DNA of 64,000 nt from Pseudomonas sp. JUb42 (GTDB lineage Bacteria; Pseudomonadota; Gammaproteobacteria; Pseudomonadales; Pseudomonadaceae). A model generated the notes under the pieces. The model saw only the letters and a program-made list of their open reading frames with translations. It did no database searches and had not been told where the DNA came from. Below are positions 7,255 through 14,473 of this stretch, piece after piece; position 1 is the first letter of the stretch, and every line of letters starts with the position of its first letter. The position numbers and the translations under genes are program-made. The stretch is taken from the NCBI RefSeq assembly GCF_024807945.1, contig NZ_JANUFD010000016.1, positions 124,001-188,000 of the forward strand, in the 5' to 3' direction.

Positions 7255-7605
7255 CTACGACTCCTCTTGCGAATCACATGGTTGAAGTGCAAAGGTCGTC
7301 TGCTCAAAATTTTCACGCAGTAGTTCGAACATCACTTCTCGCGTCCAGGCATCAGCCGTCGACGTGGCAATAGCACGCAACCTGAAACGTTCAACATGAT
7401 TGTCATCAAGCAACGGCGTGCATACGCTCAACGCGATGTGCAAAAGCTCGGGACCTCCTTCATGTGCTTTCCACCAGCTCGATGCCTGAAGGTTCTGTAG
7501 AGCGCGCCCCGGGTTTTCTTCCAGGGCACACAACAAGGCCTCCCGTACGAGCCCATCGTTCGTCAGCAATGCAATTGATCGCAGTGCATTACGCGCTCGT
7601 TCCAT
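7255..7605 (-). CDS. Hypothetical protein (116 aa)
   Basis: A soluble helical protein with Trp/His-rich central part (SSWWKAHEGG) and an acidic C-terminus. Family unknown. The longest frame starts at 7620, but AAGGAGG inside it lies just before a second ATG (MERARNALRS), which is the better start at 7605. It is followed by a perfect palindrome. The 200 bases between this gene and the next leftward one (7606-7805) show only an unconvincing overlapping frame. Confidence 0.55.
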   Translation of the reverse strand: MERARNALRSIALLTNDGLVREALLCALEENPGRALQNLQASSWWKAHEGGPELLHIALSVCTPLLDDNHVERFRLRAIATSTADAWTREVMFELLRENFEQTTFALQPCDSQEES

Positions 7606-7805
7606 TCCATCCTCCTTCAAAATATGGAGCTGCTATGGCCATCGATGACCTGACCAGCACATCACAGGGCTTCCGCACCTGGTCGTGTTCCAACCTCTGC
7701 CGGCACCCAATTGCACACCGCGCATTAGAAAGGCCCAGCAAGGTACTGGCTCGGCTAGGCTGACCACCTCGAACGGCAACGAATATCAAGCGATGCCGCC
7801 TCACG

Positions 7806-8315
7806 TCAGGCCCTACCGACATAATCAACGTTGATCTTAGGTAGCTCGTTGATCAGCGATTGATGCCAACTGGCATGAATGTCGACGAGACGATCGTCCA
7901 AGCGATTGCGGCGATTGATCTCCGCCGTGACCAAGTACCAAGTAGCCGTATCAAGGTGTGGCGTCTCGAAAAGCCGGATCTCAATAGGCGTCCTCTCCTC
8001 CCACATGAACGCGCTCACGCCGGTTAATTGCGGTCGAGGATGGTATGGGTCGCCTCTTGTGATCCATACAAAGCCTGGCCAGACCGCTAGGCCGTCAAAC
8101 AGGTAGCGAAGATCCGTCGGAGACTCCCAACGTTCAGCGTAATCACACGTCAGGTAATCATCGAAGGACAGACTCATAGGTGTCATTGCCGGATGCTCGT
8201 GCCATGGAAAAGCGATAAAAAAGCATGGTTTAGCGCGTGCCAGAATCCCTTTTTTCAAAACCGATCTCAGGCACTGAGTTGAAACCCGAACATAGGAGTT
8301 AAAGGCGCTATTCAT
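7806..8315 (-). CDS. Hypothetical protein, last gene of conjugation-type operon
   Basis: A 169-residue soluble protein whose ATG lies inside the end of the preceding gene (8-base overlap), which points to coupled translation. It contains RGDPYHPRPQLTGVSAFMWEERTPIEIRL and is rich in aromatic and acidic residues, with no membrane segment after the first 40 residues. I do not recognise it. Being coupled to a TraG/VirB6-like membrane protein suggests an accessory role in the same complex; this is inference. Confidence 0.5.
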   Translation of the reverse strand: MNSAFNSYVRVSTQCLRSVLKKGILARAKPCFFIAFPWHEHPAMTPMSLSFDDYLTCDYAERWESPTDLRYLFDGLAVWPGFVWITRGDPYHPRPQLTGVSAFMWEERTPIEIRLFETPHLDTATWYLVTAEINRRNRLDDRLVDIHASWHQSLINELPKINVDYVGRA

Positions 8316-10269
8316 CGCCCTTCCCCGGCTTATTTAGGTTCTTTTCGCTCCGAGGCGTCCGGCGTTTTCCTTTGGAGTCATCATTGCTGGCTCTTAGAGG
8401 AACAAGGTTGATGCGCCGTATCGAACTTGGGGTCTGTGCGGTGCTTCCACTTGAGGAATACGAGCTGGAGCTTTGAGTTTGTGTACTCAACCTCGTGTGC
8501 TTGGAGGCTGATTTCTGCGTACTGATGGAGCCTCTCGGGCCACCACCACCGCCCCCCGCCGAGTTACCTTGAATAGCAGCGCCTTTGGTTGCGATCAATT
8601 TGCCGGCGTCATAGGTGGATTTAATAGCCTCTTGGCCGGTAACAACCGAACCTCTCGCTGCGCCACCAAGAGGGCCTACAACTACGCCCGTTAGCTTCGT
8701 GGCTATCCATGTGCCGAGAGCCAATAACACCCCAAACACCATCTGTAATGACCCATAAACAAGGTCAAGATCAGCGCCGCCACCTTGCCAACCAGCCGCA
8801 GCGGCAGCTTGTGCAAGCGCTACCGATTTCATCGTGATACTGGCTGCCACAGCGATCAGGTGGACGAAACACACGCAAAGCATCGGAAAAATCAGCATCG
8901 ACAACCACAGTGTCGCGCCGTGCGACCCGCGCAAAGGCAGAAGAAGAATGGCGATGGGGCCAGCCATTAATGTCAGCCAAAATAATCCGGCCATCCCTGC
9001 TACATAAAGTGGCAGCAACGTCTGCAGATCAAACCATTGCAAAAAATTTTTGCCCATTTGCCAGCTAGCGATAGTCCCGCTGAGCATGCTGTTAACCACG
9101 CCTGGCTGTTTATCATCTCCTCCAGCAAGGGTGGCTTCTTGAACACGCATCCAGGAACGAGCTGCAGCTAACGCTCCTGCTTCGGTCGTGGAAGACTGCC
9201 CCCCCGAGGCTTTCATATCACCCGTTTCGACCAGGCCTTTATAAGCTTGCTCAGCTGCGAACTGAGCGACCTTGTAAGCTTCCACGCAAGTGCCAGGGTT
9301 GTAATTTAAAGAGGCGGCGGCCCCTCCCTCGTCGGGATACCAAGAGCCCACATTTTTCTCTAATGCGTCCTGGATATCAGACGGCGCGGCGGAAATGCTT
9401 AGATAGCTCGGCTGGGTGTCAGCCTTACCGTTCATCAGACCAATCCAATAGTCCGAGGTTGGCAACATATAAGGTTTAGTGGGCACAAATGGGCTATCGA
9501 TATTCTCCAGTGCAGCAAGTCCATTTGCACGGCGACTTCTTGCTGCCCCTGCGTCCAAAAACTTACTCACTACATCGCCGCCACTGGTAGAGCTGGACCA
9601 CGGGCCAAGAGCAGTAGCAATGGATACGGCACCATTGCCCAAAATTTTTAATTGAGCCAACCTACTAATTTGGTCTTCAGGTATACCTAAACCTGAACCG
9701 CCTAGCAAACCTACTGCGTGGTAGTCTTCAATAGTTGCGTTACCTGTCCCCTTCGTGAACATGTTTGGTTTCGGTGAACATTGTGCGTTATAGTCTCTAA
9801 TCAATCGCCCCAAATCACTGTTCTTGTATTGGTTGGCCGTTCTTTCTACGCTGTAATCAATCAGTGCAGCCGTAGGAATAAATGCACCGTCAGTACTAAG
9901 CGACGCACCAACTTTGCTGATTGCGCCATTTATTGACTTATTGATGCTCATGACGAGTGTATAGCCAACCCGTTGAACATATGTTGCTTGGACTGTTGAG
10001 CCTCCCGAGAGAACTATAGTCGCTGGTTGCAACCCCCATACCACAATCAGCAAAATCCCAGAAGTAACAAAGAATGCTTTTATAGGGCCGTCGGTAAAAA
10101 TTCTGTAGAACAAAAGACCTATGGCAATATATGAAATAGACTCAATCCATTGGTTAATGGCTTGTCCTAGAATTATCATTAATGGCGCAGTCGATACTAT
10201 GAGAAAATCCGACACCTTCTCGAACATGCCGAACAGCCATTCCATGTTGGCTAACGAATCTGCGCCCAT
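8308..10269 (-). CDS. TraG-N/VirB6-like polytopic membrane protein
   Basis: A 653-residue inner-membrane protein. Hydrophobic segments cluster at the N-terminus (residues about 20-115: APLMIILGQAI, SYIAIGLLFYRIF, FFVTSGILLIVVWGL) and again at about 415-540 (YVAGMAGLFWLTLMAGPIAILLLP, MLIFPMLCVCFVHLIAVAA, QMVFGVLLALGTWIATKL). A large polar loop lies between them, and a Ser/Gly/Gln-rich tail ends in basic residues. This layout is like the N-terminal part of TraG and other VirB6/TrbL-type channel proteins of conjugative elements. It is the main gene of a four-gene operon (10640 to 7806). No other transfer genes are visible in the window, so the transfer system is either incomplete or continues to the left. 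Confidence 0.55.
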   Translation of the reverse strand: MGADSLANMEWLFGMFEKVSDFLIVSTAPLMIILGQAINQWIESISYIAIGLLFYRIFTDGPIKAFFVTSGILLIVVWGLQPATIVLSGGSTVQATYVQRVGYTLVMSINKSINGAISKVGASLSTDGAFIPTAALIDYSVERTANQYKNSDLGRLIRDYNAQCSPKPNMFTKGTGNATIEDYHAVGLLGGSGLGIPEDQISRLAQLKILGNGAVSIATALGPWSSSTSGGDVVSKFLDAGAARSRRANGLAALENIDSPFVPTKPYMLPTSDYWIGLMNGKADTQPSYLSISAAPSDIQDALEKNVGSWYPDEGGAAASLNYNPGTCVEAYKVAQFAAEQAYKGLVETGDMKASGGQSSTTEAGALAAARSWMRVQEATLAGGDDKQPGVVNSMLSGTIASWQMGKNFLQWFDLQTLLPLYVAGMAGLFWLTLMAGPIAILLLPLRGSHGATLWLSMLIFPMLCVCFVHLIAVAASITMKSVALAQAAAAAGWQGGGADLDLVYGSLQMVFGVLLALGTWIATKLTGVVVGPLGGAARGSVVTGQEAIKSTYDAGKLIATKGAAIQGNSAGGGGGGPRGSISTQKSASKHTRLSTQTQSSSSYSSSGSTAQTPSSIRRINLVPLRASNDDSKGKRRTPRSEKNLNKPGKGDE

Positions 10270-10276
10270 GAGCCGA

Positions 10277-10522
10277 CTATCCCTTTTTTATCGAAGCTGA
10301 TGAAGAAATGAAATGCAGAAGCGTTCCCCCAATAGCAAGGCCAGGGAGACTCCCCAATAGCGGTATTTGGCTTTCACCCCATTGTGCCAATCCGCCGCAT
10401 AGAACAACCGTAATCGCCATAGCTAATAGGTGGAGACGGCTAGTCCCGCTAAGTACGCTATACACGGATTTGGCACTTTCGCGATCAGATGCGCCGCGTA
10501 TTTTTCGGAAAATGTTAGCCAT
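10277..10522 (-). CDS. Small membrane protein of conjugation-type operon
   Basis: 81 residues with a basic N-terminus and two hydrophobic segments (LHLLAMAITVVLCGGLAQW, LGSLPGLAIGGTLLHFI). Its ATG overlaps the stop codon of the preceding 41-residue ORF, and the TraG-like gene begins seven bases after its stop. AAAGGAC precedes the start. Likely a small partner of the large membrane protein. Confidence 0.55.
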   Translation of the reverse strand: MANIFRKIRGASDRESAKSVYSVLSGTSRLHLLAMAITVVLCGGLAQWGESQIPLLGSLPGLAIGGTLLHFISSSASIKKG

Positions 10523-10640
10523 TGGAATTACCGTCCTTTGAGGAGGTTTTCGGTTTTACAGCCTTTCTTTTTTTTGGCTTGCGCTTTGACGGCACCTCGC
10601 TGAGCCGTTCCATCATTTTCAATACGCTGCGAATACTCAT
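10515..10640 (-). CDS. Small basic ORF leading the operon (41 aa)
   Basis: Starts at 10640 with GGTGGAG eight bases upstream and ends at 10515, overlapping the next gene by eight bases (the ATG of the next gene lies within its last codons). The peptide begins MSIRSVLKMMERLSEV and is strongly basic in the middle (KRKPKKRKAVKPK). Overlap and ribosome binding site argue that it is translated; function unknown. Confidence 0.5.
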   Translation of the reverse strand: MSIRSVLKMMERLSEVPSKRKPKKRKAVKPKTSSKDGNSNG

Positions 10641-11496
10641 CCCAAATCTCCACCTGAATTGAGAATCAAGAATGCCGCGGTCATTTATTTCTTGCGAGCC
10701 AAACTGGGGTGCGCAATTTCGGTGAGTAATTTTCTGAGGGAGTCCGTCAATTAGTAGCAGCTCAAAAATCCTGCGAAAAGTTCACGCATGCGGAAACCTT
10801 TGGCGGGTCTAGCAGAGCTTTACGCGCTGCTGCGTGCGAAGCACGCGGCTCTGTCAGGGTGGTTCGCTTCGCTCAACACCATATACAGAGCCGCGTCCCG
10901 CGGTCAAAAGCAAAATCGATATGGCACTTCAATTTCTGCATTGACGGCTTTGGCTCAGTCAAAGCAGACTGGCATCGCAGCTTGAGTTCGAACGAACTCA
11001 CCCCGCTTGTGTTCAAGCTATTGCTTGTCGACAAGGATTGGTTCAGCAGACACTTCTGCAGAACTGATCATGGGAGGCGCCGGGAATGAGCAGCCATTGC
11101 TGCCCATCACCGCGTCCGACTGAGCCAGTGCTTAGTCGAAACCCCAAACGGCCTAGCCATTCGTTCTGGTTGCAGCAATGGCTTAGTTGAGAGGTCTGCT
11201 TCGCCCTTTCAATTAGTAGCAAAAGCAATGTCTAACTCCTGACATAAAATTGAGTTGTAACCAGGGCGCGTAACCCAGGCGAGGTCTACTGACTTCGAAA
11301 CTCAGTTGAGTTTGGCAGTGAGAAGCAAACAGTGAGAGTGCTTTCGAGCGCATCGTTGCAATGACCCAAAGTCGTTTGTCACCGAATAAGTCCGACTGAA
11401 ACGGGGCTAGGCATTCATTGAATGTCGGAATCACAAGCAGGAAGTTTCGAGCGCCCTTTTGAGGTGCAGCTCAACATTCCTCATGCTTTAGTGATT
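10641..11496. other. Gene-free stretch with short repeats
   Basis: About 850 bases with no supportable gene. I see a half-copy of the island palindrome (AAGTTCACGCATGCG, 10778-10792), a short inverted repeat GCGTGC-GAA-GCACGC near 10831, and a 13-base direct repeat TCAATTAGTAGCA at 10747 and 11209. Short rightward frames here have no ribosome binding site and no recognisable content. Confidence 0.5.
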
Positions 11497-11511
11497 GCTG
11501 TAACTTACAGC
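11497..11511. promoter_or_regulatory. Perfect palindrome upstream of recombinase operon
   Basis: GCTGTAACTTACAGC, perfectly symmetric about a central C, ends 13 bases before the ATG at 11525. Overlapping it, CTCATGCT (11480) and AGCATGAG (11509) form a wider inverted repeat. This is a good candidate operator for the recombinase genes. Confidence 0.5.
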
Positions 11512-11524
11512 ATGAGCCAACACT

Positions 11525-11923
11525 ATGAATGACAAGCTTTCTCCCTACCGCGATGCGATTTTCTACCGTCATCGCCAACGCTACACCCTAGAAATGATCC
11601 AGCTGTGGTTGTTTGAAAGCCATAAGCTATCTGTCTGTAAAAGTGCTATCGCTCGTTCAATCTACAAAAACGTCAAGAGTACATTGATTTTTGAACGCGT
11701 AGCCGTTGACTATGAATACCACTATTACCGAACAAAAATTTCAGCTCGACGACAAAAAAGGAATTACAAGGCTCACCTGAGTTTCTACCTAGGGATAATC
11801 AAGCATCGGCAAATATGTGGATATAGCGCTATTCAAGTCTATGACTCGCTAATAGAAGAAGGTGTGAAAACCTCCCTCAGTTCTGTTCGTAGAGCAATGA
11901 AGGCTGATCATGAAAAAAAATAA
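11525..11923 (+). CDS. Basic helical protein, recombinase partner (unknown)
   Basis: 132 residues, very basic, with two segments that could be helix-turn-helix units: residues about 18-45 (YTLEMIQLWLFESHKLSVCKS) and about 97-128 (GYSAIQVYDSLIEEGVKTSL). Its last 14 bases overlap the start of the tyrosine recombinase, so the two are translated together. It may be a DNA-binding helper or directionality factor for the recombinase; this is inference from position. Confidence 0.5.
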   Translation: MNDKLSPYRDAIFYRHRQRYTLEMIQLWLFESHKLSVCKSAIARSIYKNVKSTLIFERVAVDYEYHYYRTKISARRQKRNYKAHLSFYLGIIKHRQICGYSAIQVYDSLIEEGVKTSLSSVRRAMKADHEKK

Positions 11924-12833
11924 CGTCCATTTTGTCGTTAAGCAAAAGTCCAAAAACGGACGAACATTTGCCAAAGCTAAGACGCAGGCTGTTGCGCTCA
12001 GCAAAGCAATGTACAACTCAGGTCGCTTAGCCAGTTTAGGTACCTCCCACAGCTACGAGGCAAGCTTAAGACTCGCTGCCGAATGGCTTAAACGCAACGG
12101 ACGCGGTTCTCTAGTTGAATTGACGCCTAAAGCTGCCAAGCAGTATCTGAATGAGCGAGCTGCTTTGGTTGGGCAGAAGACGCTGGATAGGGATCGCCAA
12201 GCGCTACAGGCCGTGTTGAGGGCTACTGGGAGATTTAGCGAAAAGAACCGACTGCCGGTTATCAAGGCAGTCAAGCAGCAAGTTTTAGTCAGCCGAAACT
12301 ACACCGCGGAGCAGTGGAGTTTAGTCATTGAACACCAGACGCCACGTAACGCATTGAGCACAGAATTGGCCGCAGCAGCCGGCTTGAGAGCCCATGAGTT
12401 ATTCACGTTGCGACCGGTTGAAGAACAACCTATGAGCGACCGACCAGCTGACCCTGTGAAATTTCGGCCTGGTATTCGTTACACGGTGATTGGCAAGGGA
12501 GGGTTAATTCGAGAAGTCAGTATTCCAAATAGCTTGGCGGCACGACTTGAGGCGCATCGTCTGGATGAAGCGGTTATACGGATTGATCGTAAGATTCATT
12601 ACACCTCGCACTACGACATTGGTGCAGGCCAGGCATGGTCACAATCGTTCACCGCAGCCAGCAAAGCAGCGCTTGATTTCAGCAACGGGGGCCATGGTCT
12701 ACGTCATGCCTATGCTCAGGAAAGACATAGAGAGCTTCAGGTTCTCCTGGGTGATCGTGATCGGGCGAAGCAAGTGGTGTCACAGGAGGTTGGGCATTTT
12801 CGTCCTGAGATCACAGATACGTACTTGAGGTAG
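11910..12833 (+). CDS. Tyrosine-type site-specific recombinase
   Basis: 307 residues. The catalytic residues can be read: Arg160 (AAGLRAHEL), a Lys in the VIGKGG beta-hairpin, His262 and Arg265 (HGLRHAY), His296 (EVGHFRPE) and Tyr305 (ITDTYLR), two residues before the end. The N-terminal SAM-like region (about 45-110) precedes the catalytic domain. It appears complete, unlike the relic at 2376. It is distinct from the tRNA-adjacent integrase and starts with AAGG seven bases upstream, inside the preceding gene. It may serve a second element inserted within the island. Confidence 0.8.
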   Translation: MKKNNVHFVVKQKSKNGRTFAKAKTQAVALSKAMYNSGRLASLGTSHSYEASLRLAAEWLKRNGRGSLVELTPKAAKQYLNERAALVGQKTLDRDRQALQAVLRATGRFSEKNRLPVIKAVKQQVLVSRNYTAEQWSLVIEHQTPRNALSTELAAAAGLRAHELFTLRPVEEQPMSDRPADPVKFRPGIRYTVIGKGGLIREVSIPNSLAARLEAHRLDEAVIRIDRKIHYTSHYDIGAGQAWSQSFTAASKAALDFSNGGHGLRHAYAQERHRELQVLLGDRDRAKQVVSQEVGHFRPEITDTYLR

Positions 12834-12863
12834 GATTTACCTGAGCTAAACAGGTGATTTAGC

Positions 12864-12959
12864 ATGCGAAAAATTGAGCAGCTGTTGAATGCACACCGTG
12901 GACTACGTAGCCAATTCAAGGCCTTGGAGGATGAGGCGTTTTTGCCGTTATTTGACTAG
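12864..12959 (+). CDS. Small ORF after recombinase (31 aa)
   Basis: Starts 30 bases after the recombinase stop, with AGGTGA seven bases upstream of the ATG. The peptide begins MRKIEQLLNAHRGLRSQFK and looks like a single amphipathic helix or short coiled coil. It could be a genuine small partner of the recombinase or a truncated remnant. A hairpin (CGCTG/CAGCG, around 12971) and a T run (12991-13000) follow. Confidence 0.35.
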   Translation: MRKIEQLLNAHRGLRSQFKALEDEAFLPLFD

Positions 12960-13137
12960 GTGCTACACGCGCTGCGTGCAGCGGATTTACCAATTTTTTT
13001 TGAGAGCTCGTTCGTTTGAAGCGCATGCAAAGGTTTCTTTTCTAGGGCGTTGAACCCCAAAAAACAGGAACTCTCCTTGAGGGGCGCCAGGTCAGCAGGA
13101 TTCAGAGCTTATTCAGCTATGAATCGTAAGAGAAGCT

Positions 13138-13275
13138 GCTACACAGAAGTCTTCTCAGGTACGCATCTCTCTTACCCAGCAAGAGAAAAATATGGCGCTG
13201 GGAACTGCTTGACCACAGGCTATAAGTTCACGCATGCGTGAACTTATAGCATAGCCATCGCGGCACCAACATTGT
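13138..13275. repeat. Island repeat R, copy 1, with perfect 32-bp palindrome
   Basis: An imperfect direct copy of the sequence at 21422-21555. Both contain the stretch CAGGTACGCATCTCTCTTAC, then AAATATGGCGCTGGGAACTG, then a palindrome centred on TTCACGCATGCGTGAA (13219-13250 here). The outer palindrome bases differ between copies but change on both arms, so the symmetry is kept. No gene is encoded. The surrounding 12960-13752 is gene-free. Confidence 0.85.
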
Positions 13276-13283
13276 GCGTAATT

Positions 13284-13365
13284 GCATGGACTTGACCACC
13301 CATTTGCATTCGACTTGACCAGTCGTTTGCATCGGATTTGACCAGCGCACTGGGTGGCCTTGACC
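13284..13365 (-). mobile_element. IS-end-like array of 23-bp repeats, left boundary
   Basis: TTGACC recurs at 13292, 13315, 13338 and 13360, and three units also carry TGCA-type spacers, giving a 22-23 bp period. Read on the minus strand it matches the array at 21345-21415 almost base for base. Iterated transposase-binding repeats near the ends are typical of IS21-family elements; assignment to that family is inference, and no istA/istB genes are present. Confidence 0.6.
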
Positions 13366-13675
13366 GGCAAAAAACGGCCAAAAGCAGACGGTGCTCTGCC
13401 TTTACCTTCTGGCGTCAACTGTAGGCATACACACATGCGCCTCTAGCTCTATCGTGACGACTCCAAAGGCACACGATTTGGTAGATGTAGGCCATGGCCG
13501 AGCGGCGATTCGGCGAAACCGGAAGGGCAATAATGGACCGGCAAGACGACGAAGCCTTTTGGTGGCGTGAATGAGAGCGGGCTCAATCGTGAAGGCAGCT
13601 GTCACGGCATCGTCGAGTACCTTGGAATGAAGTACATGGCGATTGGTGGCATATAAACCAAGTACCGTCGGGAAA

Positions 13676-13707
13676 CTCAGGGGCCGCTCGCGGGCCCTGA
13701 GCTTTTA
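13676..13707 (-). terminator. Probable terminator of the NYN/ietAS transcript
   Basis: CTCAGGG and CCCTGAG form a G/C-rich stem with partial extension, about 50 bases beyond the stop of the leftward NYN gene. A short T run is present on either side. Confidence 0.45.
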
Positions 13708-13752
13708 GTGGGCTGTCATCGGCTATCACAGACAGCGCTTGCCAAGGGAGAG

Positions 13753-14307
13753 TCAGACGGCATTCCTGCTGCCTGCAAGGAAGGTGATGTGCTCGTATGA
13801 AGGCTCTAGCGAGCGGTATACGCCGTGCTCTTCAGCGTATTGGCGAAGGTGCCGATTGCACCCGATATCCCAACTTGCGACTTCAATGTTCCATCCCATT
13901 TTGACAGCTCTCTGCAGCGCAGCGATAAAACCCTTCCCATCCAGATGACCATTGCCATCGCCTGTTAGTAGCAGGATCGTTCCAGGCTTTTCAGCGTCGA
14001 TTATCCGTTGAAGCATGGAAAATTGTATGGCTTGATCCACAGCGACCTCGCCGCCTCCAATCGCACCTCGCTCCTGGGTTTCAACCTCTGCCCCCAGTTG
14101 CTCAAAGTATTTCCACAGCAAATCATTGTTCGGCGGAAGCGATCCCCCAACGAATGCGAAATCCATAGGGCGTCCGGCAACAACGGTCATCAACAGGTTT
14201 CTGAAATGAACCCTGAATTCACGTTCATGCCCAGGCTCTCGGACGCCACAGTAGTTGCGGCCTACGAGCCAGATATTTGAATTATCCCAAAAGACGTTTA
14301 GTGACAT
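13753..14307 (-). CDS. NYN-domain RNase-like protein
   Basis: 184 residues. The start at 14307 (MSLNVFWDNSN) has AAGGATCG upstream; a longer frame to 14382 lacks this support. The N-terminal FWDNSNIW with conserved Asp8 and Asn9, the central EVAVDQAIQ with its Asp, and the late LLLTGDGNGHLDGKGF are the acidic motifs of NYN/PIN-like nucleases. These bind a divalent metal and cut RNA. The gene follows ietS on the same strand after 167 bases and may belong to the same transcript. NYN nucleases are known in RNA turnover and in some defence systems; a role with ietAS is inference. Confidence 0.75.
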   Translation of the reverse strand: MSLNVFWDNSNIWLVGRNYCGVREPGHEREFRVHFRNLLMTVVAGRPMDFAFVGGSLPPNNDLLWKYFEQLGAEVETQERGAIGGGEVAVDQAIQFSMLQRIIDAEKPGTILLLTGDGNGHLDGKGFIAALQRAVKMGWNIEVASWDIGCNRHLRQYAEEHGVYRSLEPSYEHITFLAGSRNAV

Positions 14308-14473
14308 TTTGCGATCCTTGCTGCTGGTGATTGATGATTCAATACGCGGAACGTGTCTGCGGCATTCCATTCCAGATGCCACAAAAGCAAAAAATTTGCG
14401 CGATCCATCTCAGGGGGCATGACATACCCTCTGAGAGTGACGACTTAAATCAGGACTCGGATTTCACCCGCGT

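Noticed and set aside
7589..7828. Leftward frame of 79 codons overlapping two genes
   Set aside because: Overlaps the better supported genes at 7255 and 7806, and lacks a ribosome binding site.
10788..11089. Two small overlapping rightward frames
   Set aside because: No ribosome binding site, odd composition and mutual overlap.
13050..13241. Rightward frame spanning repeat R copy 1
   Set aside because: The repeat is a non-coding palindromic sequence; the frame is broken differently in copy 2.
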